Origin: Hyphomonadaceae bacterium
GTDB lineage: Bacteria; Pseudomonadota; Alphaproteobacteria; Caulobacterales; Aquidulcibacteraceae
Reading direction: 5' to 3'
Assembly (NCBI GenBank): GCA_009773395.1
Contig: WRPI01000004.1
Coordinates: forward strand, 1 to 64,000
Length of the DNA: 64,000 nt
Below the pieces are notes generated by a model that did not search any database, was not told where the DNA came from, and saw nothing but the letters and a program-made list of their open reading frames with translations. The number at the start of each line of letters is the position of its first letter. Positions within the stretch are counted from its first letter, which is position 1. A program made the position numbers and the translations under genes. This document shows positions 18,919 through 27,268 of this stretch, piece by piece.

Positions 18919-19851
18919 CTAGCCCAATGCCGCCATAAGCTCTGGCACGGCAGTTTTATAATCCTGCACCAAACCATAATCAGCAATCGCAAAAATTGGT
19001 GCGTCGGGATCTTTGTTGATTGCCACAATGACTTTTGAATCCTTCATGCCTGCCAAATGCTGAATTGCACCCGAAATGCCAATAGCGACATAAAGTTCGG
19101 GGGCGACGACTTTGCCAGTTTGACCGACTTGGAAATCATTGGGGGCATAGCCAGCATCAACTGCGGCGCGCGAAGCGCCAATTGCAGCGCCCAATTTATC
19201 TGCCAAAGGCACAATTACTGCGTCAAATTCTTCAGCCGAACCAAGCGCACGACCGCCCGATACCACCCGTTTTGCGCCTTGGAGTTCTGGCCTGTCTGAT
19301 TTGACCATGGATTCCGAAACAAATGTCGCCGCATGACCCGAATCAACTGCTGTGATTGCTTCAATGCTTGCAGACCCGCTATTATCCGCTGCCTTAAACG
19401 CAGTTGAGCGGACAGTTATCACATTTTTGGCATCCATTGATTCCAAAGTTTCCAAGGCATTGCCGGCATAAATTGGCCGCACAAATGATTTGGTTGACAC
19501 AACTTCGATAATGTCTGAAATTAAAGCGCAATCAAGTTTTGCGGCAATTCTCGGCGCAGCATTTTTACCAGCAGCCGAGGCCAAAAACAAAATCGCTTCG
19601 TAATTTGCTGCCAAAGGCAGAATGGTTGCTTCAATATCTTCGGCAATTTGCTTGCCTAATCCCGCAGATTGCGCAGTTAGAACTTTTGAAACGCCCGATA
19701 TTTTGGCGGCTGCAGCAGCAATTGCACCAATATTTGCGCCCGCAACCAAAACATGAACTTCAGAAGAAATCATTGACGCGGCACTAACAGCCTTGTTGGT
19801 AGCGTCTTTTAAAACCGCTTCGTCATGGTCAGCATAAACTAGAACAGCCAT
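18919..19851 (-). CDS. etfA: Electron transfer flavoprotein alpha subunit
   Basis: 310 residues. [25 protein letters not shown] is the usual N-terminus and the C-terminal FAD domain is intact: VVSGGRALGSAEEFDAVIVPLADKLGAAIGASRAAVDAGYAPNDFQVGQTGKVVAPELYVAIGISGAIQHLAGM. ETF takes electrons from acyl-CoA dehydrogenases and passes them to ETF-quinone oxidoreductase. It overlaps etfB by one base and is transcribed with it; an acyl-CoA dehydrogenase gene lies at 23.4 kb. Confidence 0.97.
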   Translation of the reverse strand: MAVLVYADHDEAVLKDATNKAVSAASMISSEVHVLVAGANIGAIAAAAAKISGVSKVLTAQSAGLGKQIAEDIEATILPLAANYEAILFLASAAGKNAAPRIAAKLDCALISDIIEVVSTKSFVRPIYAGNALETLESMDAKNVITVRSTAFKAADNSGSASIEAITAVDSGHAATFVSESMVKSDRPELQGAKRVVSGGRALGSAEEFDAVIVPLADKLGAAIGASRAAVDAGYAPNDFQVGQTGKVVAPELYVAIGISGAIQHLAGMKDSKVIVAINKDPDAPIFAIADYGLVQDYKTAVPELMAALG

Positions 19852-20597
19852 TATAATACTCCTGCTTCTTTAAGTTTCGACACAAGTTCTTGCGCGCTTT
19901 CAACTTTGCTTCCACCTTCGCGTTTTGGCGGTTCAACCACTTTTACAACTTTCAAATGTGATTTAATTTCAACGCCATAGCTGGACGCTTCTTTAATATC
20001 AATTGGCTTCCTTTTGGCTTTCATAATATTGGGCAAGGACGCAAAACGCGGTTCATTGAGGCGCAAATCAGCAGTGACAATCGCGGGCAAATTGACTTCC
20101 AAAGTTTGCAGGCCGCCATCAACTTCTCTTGTTACTTTGGCTTTATTATTGGCAATATCAAGGTCGGAGGCGAATGTTGCCTGCGGCCAATCAAGGAGCG
20201 CTGCGAGCATTTGACCGGTGGCATTATTATCGCCATCAATCGCCTGTTTGCCCATTATTACGATATTTGGTTTTTCCTCATCAATAACGGCCTTAAGCAA
20301 TTTTGCGACAGTCAAAGGCTCTGGATCCAAATCGGTGCTGAGCAAAATCCCACGGTCCGCGCCCATTGCCAAGGCAGTGCGAATTGTCTCCGCAGCTTGG
20401 GCCACGCCAATCGAAACAACTACAACTTCGGTTGCTACGCCTTTTTCGAATAACCGAACTGCTTCCTCGACAGCGATTTCGCAAAACGGGTTCATCGACA
20501 TTTTTACGTTTGCCAAATCGACACCACTTTGGTCTGACTTGACTCTTACTTTGACATTATAGTCCACAACCCGCTTAACGGGGACCAATATTTTCAT
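19851..20597 (-). CDS. etfB: Electron transfer flavoprotein beta subunit
   Basis: 248 residues from ATG 20597 ([20 protein letters not shown]); AAGAAGG stands eight bases upstream, so the track's GTG extension is rejected. [64 protein letters not shown] is the AMP-binding region typical of EtfB, and [22 protein letters not shown] is the recognition-loop segment. Partner of EtfA in the soluble FAD heterodimer. Confidence 0.97.
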   Translation of the reverse strand: MKILVPVKRVVDYNVKVRVKSDQSGVDLANVKMSMNPFCEIAVEEAVRLFEKGVATEVVVVSIGVAQAAETIRTALAMGADRGILLSTDLDPEPLTVAKLLKAVIDEEKPNIVIMGKQAIDGDNNATGQMLAALLDWPQATFASDLDIANNKAKVTREVDGGLQTLEVNLPAIVTADLRLNEPRFASLPNIMKAKRKPIDIKEASSYGVEIKSHLKVVKVVEPPKREGGSKVESAQELVSKLKEAGVL

Positions 20598-20731
20598 TTT
20601 GTGCGCCTTCTTAAATATCACGGACGATACAAGTTATTATCAAACCCATTGATTTAAGCAATATATTTATCCCTATATTCCGATTTGGCAAAATTAAAAC
20701 ATATGTAACGCTTTTGTTTGATAAAGGCGGC

Positions 20732-21148
20732 ATGAAAACACGTCGAAATTGCATTTTTTCAGCTGGTGCCATTGGTCTTAGCTTTTTCACGCCGTCTATT
20801 GGTGCGGCAGCCGGGGGGCCAGAAAAGAAAGCGGGGCAAGAAAGCAATTTTGTTGGCGCCACCCAAGTTACCGCGACAATAACCAATGGCGCGCGCGCCG
20901 CTGGTATTATTCAAATTGATGTTGGCATTTATACTACTGATGCCGCGCTCAAAGGGCAAATAGCGAATATGGCGCCATTGTTGCGCTCTCGTTGGCGCAG
21001 CGCTTTGCAGGATTTCGTGAACAGATATTATAGTTTTGGTTCAGTGCCCGACGCCAACATTCTTGGCGCAGCTTTGCAGCGCGCAATTGATCCATTAACC
21101 GCACCCAAACGTGGGCGGGTTTTGATACAGGCAATCATAATTCATTAG
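20732..21148 (+). CDS. Small protein with Tat-type signal peptide, function unknown
   Basis: 138 residues from ATG 20732 (AAGGCGGC just upstream). The N-terminus MKTRRNCIFSAGAIGLSFFTPSIGAAAGG has an RR motif, a hydrophobic stretch and an AxA-like cleavage site, so export by the Tat route is likely. The mature part is a single small domain (TATITNGARAAGIIQIDVGIYTTDAALKGQIANMAPLLRSRWRSALQDFV) in which a short strand is followed by a helix of the FliL-like kind; that resemblance is weak. It is divergent from etfB and its last four bases overlap the TetR gene tail to tail. Confidence 0.6.
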   Translation: MKTRRNCIFSAGAIGLSFFTPSIGAAAGGPEKKAGQESNFVGATQVTATITNGARAAGIIQIDVGIYTTDAALKGQIANMAPLLRSRWRSALQDFVNRYYSFGSVPDANILGAALQRAIDPLTAPKRGRVLIQAIIIH

Positions 21149-21684
21149 CCTATCGTGAGGGCGGCCCAAATGCTTTCGTCAATCACTTCCGTATTGGAAA
21201 TTGGTGATTGCCCGCCCTTAATGACTGCCGAAATTGGCCCCCAAATTATTGGATACGCATATTCAATAATTTTTTGATTGATTATTCCAGATTTTTGGCC
21301 TTCTGCGGCAAAACCAACACAGGACTTGACCATTAAACTCGATTGCCCAAAACCATTATATGCCAAATAGTTTGCGGCTTGGTTGTTGGTTTGTGCAAAT
21401 TGGAAAATACGGGTCAATACCAAACTAAACCTATCACGAAGCGATAATTTGGCCGGAATTGCAGCGAAAACTTGAGCATTAAATAACGCCTCACAATGAT
21501 CATCTAAGATTTTTTTCAAGTCCGATTTAGTTGTGATAACACGGTAAATTGAGCCTATCGCGAGCCCCGATGCTTCCGCCAATTCCTTTATTGAAATATC
21601 GTTGCCATGAACACTATGCGTGATAGTTGCGCTGGCGATTATGCTTTTCAATTCCTTAGTGGTGGATGGTGAGCGTCTTGTCAT
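21145..21684 (-). CDS. TetR/AcrR-family transcriptional regulator
   Basis: 179 residues. The N-terminal helix-turn-helix reads ISIKELAEASGLAIGSIYRVITTKSDLKKIL, which fits TetR (EIAxxxGVSxGTxYxxFxxKexL). The C-terminal ligand domain is divergent, with SLRDRFSLVLTRIFQFAQTNNQAANYLAYNG. Ligand and targets are unknown; it points away from tRNA-Gly and is alone on its strand. Confidence 0.78.
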   Translation of the reverse strand: MTRRSPSTTKELKSIIASATITHSVHGNDISIKELAEASGLAIGSIYRVITTKSDLKKILDDHCEALFNAQVFAAIPAKLSLRDRFSLVLTRIFQFAQTNNQAANYLAYNGFGQSSLMVKSCVGFAAEGQKSGIINQKIIEYAYPIIWGPISAVIKGGQSPISNTEVIDESIWAALTIG

Positions 21685-21771
21685 TGCGTGACCTTAAATG
21701 AAGCAATATTCATTCGTATGATTTGCCGATACAAGCAAGCTGTGTTAGAGCGCTTTTCGTTCAAACAGAGC

Positions 21772-21846
21772 GCGGGCGTAGTTCAGAGGTAGAACGTCAG
21801 CTTCCCAAGCTGAATGTCGTGAGTTCGATTCTCATCGTCCGCTCCA
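21772..21846 (+). tRNA. tRNA-Gly, anticodon CCC, CCA encoded
   Basis: Acceptor GCGGGCG pairs with CGTCCGC (one G-U). The anticodon arm is TCAGC-TTCCCAA-GCTGA, giving anticodon CCC that reads GGG. The T arm holds GTTCGATT and the discriminator T is followed by encoded CCA. Closely matches bacterial tRNA-Gly(CCC). Confidence 0.95.
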
Positions 21847-21854
21847 AGAACTCT

Positions 21855-21947
21855 CAAATTGCCACCCTCGCGGCTTCGCCGCTCACTCTGCAATTTGGAT
21901 TCAAGCGGACAAATATTTTTGAAAAGCGTCGTTTTCAAAAATATTTG
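21855..21947 (+). repeat. Repeat family 2, copy A: double hairpin with GCGTCG loop
   Basis: Hairpin 1 has CAAATTGC (21855-21862) and GCAATTTG (21890-21897) arms with an inner GCGGC-TTC-GCCGC stem. Hairpin 2 has perfect 16-bp arms (21910-21925 and 21932-21947) closing the loop GCGTCG. It lies between tRNA-Gly and the convergent thioesterase gene. The homologous copy, on the other strand, is at 45074-45160, again between convergent genes. Confidence 0.85.
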
Positions 21948-21962
21948 ACATTTTCTTTTTCT

Positions 21963-22385
21963 TTATGCTTTCCCTTTACCCAAAATAGTCATGGAGGAAA
22001 TGGCGCGGCAGGAGAGTTTGCCGCGAGCGTCAAAAAGTTCTGCTTCGGCGAACATTGTAGTGCGGCCAATTCCAGTTATTCGGGCCACGACTTCCACTTT
22101 GCCAATTTTAATCGGCCTTAGATATTGAATATTCAGATCAATAGTTGAAGGAAACCCTTTTCCCGCCAGTTTCAAAGTTCCAAGCATTCCCATTGCGTCA
22201 TCTATCATTGCAGCCAAAAAACCGCCTTGAATGGTGCCAAACGGATTACAAAACTCGGGTTTGCCGTCAAAACGAACTCGAGTCATTGATTTCGCCATAT
22301 CTAGTTCGAGCAATTCCATGCCCATAGTTACCGAACACGGTGCAAGTTCGAAAAGCCCAGCTTTTTCAAAATGCTCTTTGGGCAT
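21963..22385 (-). CDS. PaaI-type hotdog thioesterase
   Basis: 140 residues. The hotdog helix and loop are GTIQGGFLAAMIDDAMGMLGTLKLAGKGFPSTIDLNIQYLRPIKIGKVEVVARITGIGRTTMFAEAELFDARGKL, which fits the PaaI/YdiI acyl-CoA thioesterase clan; HGG is replaced by QGG. A small acyl-CoA is the likely substrate. It overlaps the OsmC gene's stop by one base and is transcribed with it. Confidence 0.85.
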   Translation of the reverse strand: MPKEHFEKAGLFELAPCSVTMGMELLELDMAKSMTRVRFDGKPEFCNPFGTIQGGFLAAMIDDAMGMLGTLKLAGKGFPSTIDLNIQYLRPIKIGKVEVVARITGIGRTTMFAEAELFDARGKLSCRAISSMTILGKGKA

Positions 22386-22849
22386 TATTCTGCCTCAAGC
22401 TCAACAACCACTGGGCATTTAAGTGAATTGGCGATAAAGCAAGTTTCGTGCGCTTTGTGGTGCAATTCTTCCAATTCTGACTTTGTTGGAGCTTTTCCCT
22501 CAAATTCGGCTTTTGGCACCAATGTGACCAAAGTGATGCGAATTACACCATCTTCGTCTTTGCCCAAACGCCCATGCGGATTATCTTCATAGCTATTGAT
22601 TACAAATCCTGCCTTACGCGTGAAATCCAAAAACCAAAGCATGTGGCAGGAGGCAACCGCCGCCACCAATAATTCTTCGGGATCCGCAGCATCAACTTTG
22701 GACAATGGTGGGCGCACGCCTTCGGGATTTGAAGAACCTGCAATTGACACCCCGCCATCAAACGAAATCAAATGCCCGCGCGAATATTTGGCATCGGAAA
22801 ATATTGCGCCATCACGCGACCAATTTATTTTTGCAATATGTTTGCTCAT
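22385..22849 (-). CDS. OsmC-family protein
   Basis: 154 residues. DAADPEELLVAAVASCHMLWFLDFTRKAGF and HHKAHETCFIANSLKCPVVVE carry the two conserved cysteines of OsmC/Ohr-type thiol peroxidases (ASCH and TCFI). It probably detoxifies organic hydroperoxides in the cytosol. Its start overlaps the stop of the membrane-protein gene by ATGA, and the thioesterase follows. Confidence 0.9.
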   Translation of the reverse strand: MSKHIAKINWSRDGAIFSDAKYSRGHLISFDGGVSIAGSSNPEGVRPPLSKVDAADPEELLVAAVASCHMLWFLDFTRKAGFVINSYEDNPHGRLGKDEDGVIRITLVTLVPKAEFEGKAPTKSELEELHHKAHETCFIANSLKCPVVVELEAE

Positions 22850-23367
22850 GGTTGTTTGTCCTTAATTTGTGGAAGTCGAATTTGGCTAAGAAAAATAAAA
22901 ACTGCGCTTACACCTGCAATTAGCGCCATTAAATAGTGCGCTGGTTCAAAAAATAAAGGCGAGTTGGCATTGTTTATCAAACCGATTAGATAAAATATTG
23001 CAATTGCGGCGATTATTCCGAAACCATATCTTACGAAGTTTTGCTTTGCCCGTTTGAGATTAGCGCTTGCCCTTACCACCGCCCCGCCAAACAAAAACGC
23101 GATTGGTGAAGCGAATATAAGTCCAAACCCGCCGCTGGCAAAAACTACCAAGGCAATCGCCGATAATTCAAGTTTGAAATCAAGCGCCGGCGAAGTCAGC
23201 GGTTTGCCAAAAACCCGACCAATTGCGTCGAACACCACGATGACAACGCCGGTTATAAGCCCAGACCCAGTTCCAGCACAAATCGCCGCCCACAAATAGC
23301 GAAAAAAGCCAGTTTTAGTTGCTTTGCCATCTTGTTGTTCCGGCTGTTTATGCCATTCTTTACTCAT
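22846..23367 (-). CDS. Hypothetical inner-membrane protein, about four spans
   Basis: 173 residues, not recognised. Hydrophobic stretches are GLITGVVIVVFDAIG, LSAIALVVFASGGFGLIFASPIAFLFGGAVV, YGFGIIAAIAIFYLIGLI and YLMALIAGVSAVFIFLSQI, so about four spans with a polar, Q/K-rich N-terminal tail in the cytoplasm. It begins an operon with OsmC and PaaI genes, directly behind the acyl-CoA dehydrogenase stop 11 bases away. Confidence 0.65.
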   Translation of the reverse strand: MSKEWHKQPEQQDGKATKTGFFRYLWAAICAGTGSGLITGVVIVVFDAIGRVFGKPLTSPALDFKLELSAIALVVFASGGFGLIFASPIAFLFGGAVVRASANLKRAKQNFVRYGFGIIAAIAIFYLIGLINNANSPLFFEPAHYLMALIAGVSAVFIFLSQIRLPQIKDKQP

Positions 23368-23378
23368 CGTTCTAGTGT

Positions 23379-25163
23379 CTAAAACTCATCTGCGCTAAGG
23401 GCCATTACGGCCGCAGAGCCTGCCTTCACTTTTGCCAGATGCATTGCGGTTTCGGGGACCACGCGTTCCATATAATAGCGCGCGGTTTTGAGCTTTGTTG
23501 CATAAAATGGATCTGAATTATTTGCTTTTGGCGCGGCAGTTTTCGCCATCAAAGCCCACATATATGCAAGCCCAGTTATACCAAACAAATGCATATAATC
23601 GCTTGACGCTGCGCCAGCATTATCAAAATTCATCATCGCATTTTGCATCAGCCACATACTGGCCTCTTGCAGACGTGATTTTGCGGTCACCAAACCTTCA
23701 ACAAATGGCGCAAGCGCGACATCGTCTTTGTTAGCAGCTACAAATGCATCCATTTCCGCCAAGAAAGTCTGCAAAGCACGACCACTATTTTGCCCCAATT
23801 TGCGCCCAACCAAATCCAGTGCTTGCACACCATTTGCGCCTTCATAAATCATGGCAATTCGTGCATCGCGCACAAATTGGCTCATGCCCCATTCTTCTAT
23901 GAACCCATGCCCGCCATAAACTTGTTGGGCATTAACTGCATTAGCAAAACCCTTATCGGTCATATAGCCTTTTATCACTGGTGTCAGCAGCGCCATATAA
24001 TCATTGGCCTTGGTGCGGGCTGCTTCATCTGGCGACAAGTGCAACAGGTCACTGTGAAGCGCGGTCCATAAAACAAACGCCCGCGCGCCTTCGTTAAATG
24101 CTTTGGCGTCCATCAGCATCCGCCGAATATCAGGGTGAACAATAATTGGGTCAGCTGGGCCATCGGGGTTTTTTGGGCCAGTTAGTGAACGGCCTTGGAT
24201 GCGGTCTTTAGCATAAATAACTGCATTTTGATATGAAACTTCGGATTGGGTTAGGCCTTGCAAGCCAACACCCAAACGCGCGACATTCATCATTACGAAC
24301 ATGGCATTAAGGCCCTTGCCTTCTTCGCCAACCAGCCAACCTTTGGCACCATCATAATTCATCACGCAAGTTGAATTGCCGTGAATGCCCATTTTTTCTT
24401 CGATTTTACCGCATACGGCGGGGTTTCTCGCGCCCAAAGTGCCATCATCATTAATAATAAACTTCGGAACTACAAACAAACTTATGCCTTTAGTTCCAGC
24501 TGGTGCGCCAGCAATTCGCGCAATGACCAAATGGATAATATTGTCAGCCATGTCATGTTCACCAGCCGAAATGAAGATTTTCTGGCCAGTAATATTAAAC
24601 GAGCCATCGGCATTGGGTTCGGCCTTGGTGCGCAACATCCCCAAATCTGTTCCGCAATGTGGTTCAGTAAGGTTCATGGTTCCCGTCCATTCGCCAGTTA
24701 CCATTTTTGGCAGATATTTTTCTTTCAGTTCTTGCGAACCATGTGCCAAAATCGCCGAATATGCACCATGACTAAGCCCCGGATACATTGCCCATGCCAT
24801 ATTCGATGACGATACCATTTCCGATAAAGCCAAAGTCAAAACATGGGGCAAACCTTGACCACCAAATTCTGTCACCGCACCAATTGTTGGCCAGCCTGAT
24901 TCGACATATTGCGCATATGCTTCTTTGAAGCCTGGGGGCGCAGTAACCGAACCGTCATCAGCGCGCACGCAGCCATGTTCATCGCCGATTTTATTTAATG
25001 GCGCCAATACGCTTTCACAAAACTTGGCGCTTTCTTCTAAAATTTGATCTCGGGTTTCTTTGGTCGCCTCGCCAAAACCTTCGAGCGCTTCATATTGATC
25101 GACCTGTAATAATTCGTCGAAAATAAACTGCATGTCACGAATTGGCGCTTTATAACTTGCCAT
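23379..25163 (-). CDS. Acyl-CoA dehydrogenase (long form with C-terminal domain)
   Basis: 594 residues, longer than the 380-residue short-chain enzymes, of the class with an extra C-terminal helical domain. MASYKAPIRDMQFIFDELLQ is the standard N-terminus of this class; GTMNLTEPHCGTDLGMLRTKAEPNADGSF is the FAD-binding middle; MIYEGANGVQALDLVGRKLG carries the likely catalytic glutamate region. It oxidises an acyl-CoA and gives electrons to ETF, whose genes lie 4 kb away. Its start overlaps the MerR regulator by 14 bases, making a regulator-enzyme operon. Confidence 0.94.
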   Translation of the reverse strand: MASYKAPIRDMQFIFDELLQVDQYEALEGFGEATKETRDQILEESAKFCESVLAPLNKIGDEHGCVRADDGSVTAPPGFKEAYAQYVESGWPTIGAVTEFGGQGLPHVLTLALSEMVSSSNMAWAMYPGLSHGAYSAILAHGSQELKEKYLPKMVTGEWTGTMNLTEPHCGTDLGMLRTKAEPNADGSFNITGQKIFISAGEHDMADNIIHLVIARIAGAPAGTKGISLFVVPKFIINDDGTLGARNPAVCGKIEEKMGIHGNSTCVMNYDGAKGWLVGEEGKGLNAMFVMMNVARLGVGLQGLTQSEVSYQNAVIYAKDRIQGRSLTGPKNPDGPADPIIVHPDIRRMLMDAKAFNEGARAFVLWTALHSDLLHLSPDEAARTKANDYMALLTPVIKGYMTDKGFANAVNAQQVYGGHGFIEEWGMSQFVRDARIAMIYEGANGVQALDLVGRKLGQNSGRALQTFLAEMDAFVAANKDDVALAPFVEGLVTAKSRLQEASMWLMQNAMMNFDNAGAASSDYMHLFGITGLAYMWALMAKTAAPKANNSDPFYATKLKTARYYMERVVPETAMHLAKVKAGSAAVMALSADEF

Positions 25164-25590
25164 GTGTTAGTTCTCCCATAAATATTCGATAGGCCTCATC
25201 ATCAATATCTGATGCCGTTAATAATTCTTCTACGCGCTTTGTAAACGTCTTCAAGGTCTCTAGCACAATTTCTAAATCCACTTTCTGATTTTCCAATATT
25301 TCGGTTTGAGTGCGGAACTTACTTAACGCTATTTCTAATTGGAAGCGCCTGCCACCTTCTAAATCATAAGCGTCCAATATCCCTTTTAATTCATTGAGCG
25401 ACAGCCCAATTCGTTTCCCGCGCAATAATAAATTAAGGCGCACCCTGTCGCGCGAATTATATCGCCGGACAGTTCCTTCGCGTTTAGGCGCCAATAATCC
25501 TTTGGCCTCATAAAAGCGCAAAGCACGCGCGGTAACGTCAAACTCTTTGACGAGCTCGCCAATTGTCCAATATGTATCGCTTTGTGGCAT
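25150..25590 (-). CDS. MerR-family regulator of the acyl-CoA dehydrogenase operon
   Basis: 146 residues. TIGELVKEFDVTARALRFYEAKGLLAPKREGTVRRYNSRDRVRLNLLLRGKRIGLSLNELKGIL is a MerR winged helix, followed by a coiled coil (LEIALSKFRTQTEILENQKVDLEIVLETL). No metal-binding cysteines are present. It resembles the LiuR-like regulators of branched-chain or fatty acyl degradation. It is first in the operon and its stop overlaps the dehydrogenase start. A palindrome TTGACGCAAACGTCAA lies 54 bases upstream. Confidence 0.9.
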   Translation of the reverse strand: MPQSDTYWTIGELVKEFDVTARALRFYEAKGLLAPKREGTVRRYNSRDRVRLNLLLRGKRIGLSLNELKGILDAYDLEGGRRFQLEIALSKFRTQTEILENQKVDLEIVLETLKTFTKRVEELLTASDIDDEAYRIFMGELTHGKL

Positions 25591-25643
25591 TGCATTCCAT
25601 CATTTCAAAATTTGGCGTAAATATCGGCTTAATTTCGCATTGA

Positions 25644-25659
25644 TTGACGCAAACGTCAA
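25644..25659. promoter_or_regulatory. Candidate MerR (LiuR-like) operator
   Basis: TTGACGCAAACGTCAA is a dyad of TTGACG/CGTCAA with a CAAA spacer, 54 bases upstream of the MerR gene. Its pattern matches operators described for LiuR-type regulators of acyl-CoA catabolism, as far as I recall. The role is inferred from position. Confidence 0.55.
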
Positions 25660-25782
25660 GCCAAAAACTAGTGCGGTTTGCGTTTAGTTATCACCAAACG
25701 CCTGCGCTAGATTCCTTCTTGGTCGCGCATTTTTGCTTATTAAGTTGAATCAACTTAAACGCTGGTGCGCTCTAGGGCAAAA

Positions 25783-27225
25783 TCAAATATCGAATTTCAC
25801 ACCTTGGGCAAGTGGCAATACATCTGAATAATTAATGGTTTGGGTTTGCCGCACCATATAGGCTTTCCAAGCATCAGAACCCGATTCTCGCCCGCCGCCA
25901 GTTTCTTTTTCGCCACCAAACGCGCCGCCAATTTCGGCGCCAGAAGTGCCAATATTAACATTGGCGATGCCGCAATCAGAGCCAGTTGCCGATAAGAAGG
26001 TCTCGGCTTCGCGCAAGTCATTAGTGAATATTGCCGAACTTAGGCCCTGTGGAACATCATTATTGATTGCAATCGCTTCATCAAGGCCGTCAGCGTCAAC
26101 TACATATAAAATTGGCGCGAAAGTTTCGGTTGCTGTAATTGCAGTTGCAGATTTCATGTCAATAATTGCTGGCGTAACATAATAACCATTGAAATTGCCG
26201 AGGCGCTCACCGCCATAAACCAATGTGCCGCCCTCGGCTTTGGCTTGATCTATCGCAGTTTGCATGGCCTCATATGCCGCTTGGTCAATCAATGGGCCCA
26301 TCAATATTCCAGCTTGGCGCGGATCGCCGATTGGCACTGATTTATAGGCTTTAACCAAGACTTCCAACAATTTTGCTTTAACCGACGAATGCACAATCAA
26401 GCGTCGCAAAGTCGTGCATCTTTGGCCAGCAGTGCCGACGGCGGCGAAAGTTATGGCTCGCCCTAAAAGCGAAAAATCCGCGCTTGGGCGCACTATCATT
26501 GCGCCATTGCCGCCAAGTTCCAGCAAGCTGCGTTTTAATCCCTCTGCACACGCCCGCGCCACTTGTTTGCCCATACGGGTCGAGCCAGTTGCTGAAACTA
26601 GCCGCACTTTTTCGTGGGCAACCATTGCCGCGCCGACATCGGCAAGACCTTGAATTGTCGCAAACAAATCAGCGGGCGCGTCAGTGCCAAAACGCGAAGC
26701 GGCTTCTTCGAGTGATTCTTGAACGACTTCTGCGCATAAAGGGGTTTTTTCCGAAGGCTTCCAAATAATGCTATTGCCGCAAATAAGCGCCAAAGTTGCA
26801 TTCCAAGCATAAACCGCCACTGGAAAATTAAATGCCGAAATAATGCCGACGACGCCAAGCGGCTTCCAGCGTTCCAGTAAATGGTGTTCAACCCGTTCAG
26901 ATTGAATAGTAAGGCCATGCAATTGGCGCGAAAGCCCCACTGCAAAATCGCAAATATCAATCATCTCTTGAACTTCACCCAAAGCTTCAGAAGTGATTTT
27001 CCCTGCTTCAAGAGAGACCATATCGGCGATTTCTTGTTTGCGGGCGCGCAAAACTTCACCCCATATGCGAACAAGTTCACCGCGTCTTGGGGCCGGCACT
27101 TTACGCCATTTCAAATGCGCCAAATGTGCGTTTTCACATATAGAATCAATGTCACCCAGAGGTGTGGCATTGACCTGCCCTAAAATTGCGCCATCGATTG
27201 GCGACTTTGAAGTGATGGCGTTCAT
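25783..27225 (-). CDS. amaB: ALDH7-type aldehyde dehydrogenase (aminoadipate-semialdehyde/piperidine-6-carboxylate)
   Basis: 480 residues. LLELGGNGAMIVRPSADF and AVGTAGQRCTTLRRLIVHSS hold the catalytic glutamate and cysteine. GGAFGGEKETGGGRESGSDAWKAYMVRQTQTINYSDVLPLAQGVKFDI is the tail of the ALDH7/AmaB group, which converts L-2-aminoadipate semialdehyde (in equilibrium with piperideine-6-carboxylate) to aminoadipate in lysine breakdown, using NAD. The full pathway is not in the window, so the substrate is inferred from the subfamily. A 192-base gap separates it from the MerR gene. Confidence 0.85.
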   Translation of the reverse strand: MNAITSKSPIDGAILGQVNATPLGDIDSICENAHLAHLKWRKVPAPRRGELVRIWGEVLRARKQEIADMVSLEAGKITSEALGEVQEMIDICDFAVGLSRQLHGLTIQSERVEHHLLERWKPLGVVGIISAFNFPVAVYAWNATLALICGNSIIWKPSEKTPLCAEVVQESLEEAASRFGTDAPADLFATIQGLADVGAAMVAHEKVRLVSATGSTRMGKQVARACAEGLKRSLLELGGNGAMIVRPSADFSLLGRAITFAAVGTAGQRCTTLRRLIVHSSVKAKLLEVLVKAYKSVPIGDPRQAGILMGPLIDQAAYEAMQTAIDQAKAEGGTLVYGGERLGNFNGYYVTPAIIDMKSATAITATETFAPILYVVDADGLDEAIAINNDVPQGLSSAIFTNDLREAETFLSATGSDCGIANVNIGTSGAEIGGAFGGEKETGGGRESGSDAWKAYMVRQTQTINYSDVLPLAQGVKFDI

Positions 27226-27268
27226 TCGGGAATTACCTTTTTACGAAGCCCAGAAGGGCGTAAATTCA

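Noticed and set aside
21772-21960. Phage attachment site at tRNA-Gly
   Set aside because: No direct repeat of the tRNA 3' end and no integrase gene were found nearby.
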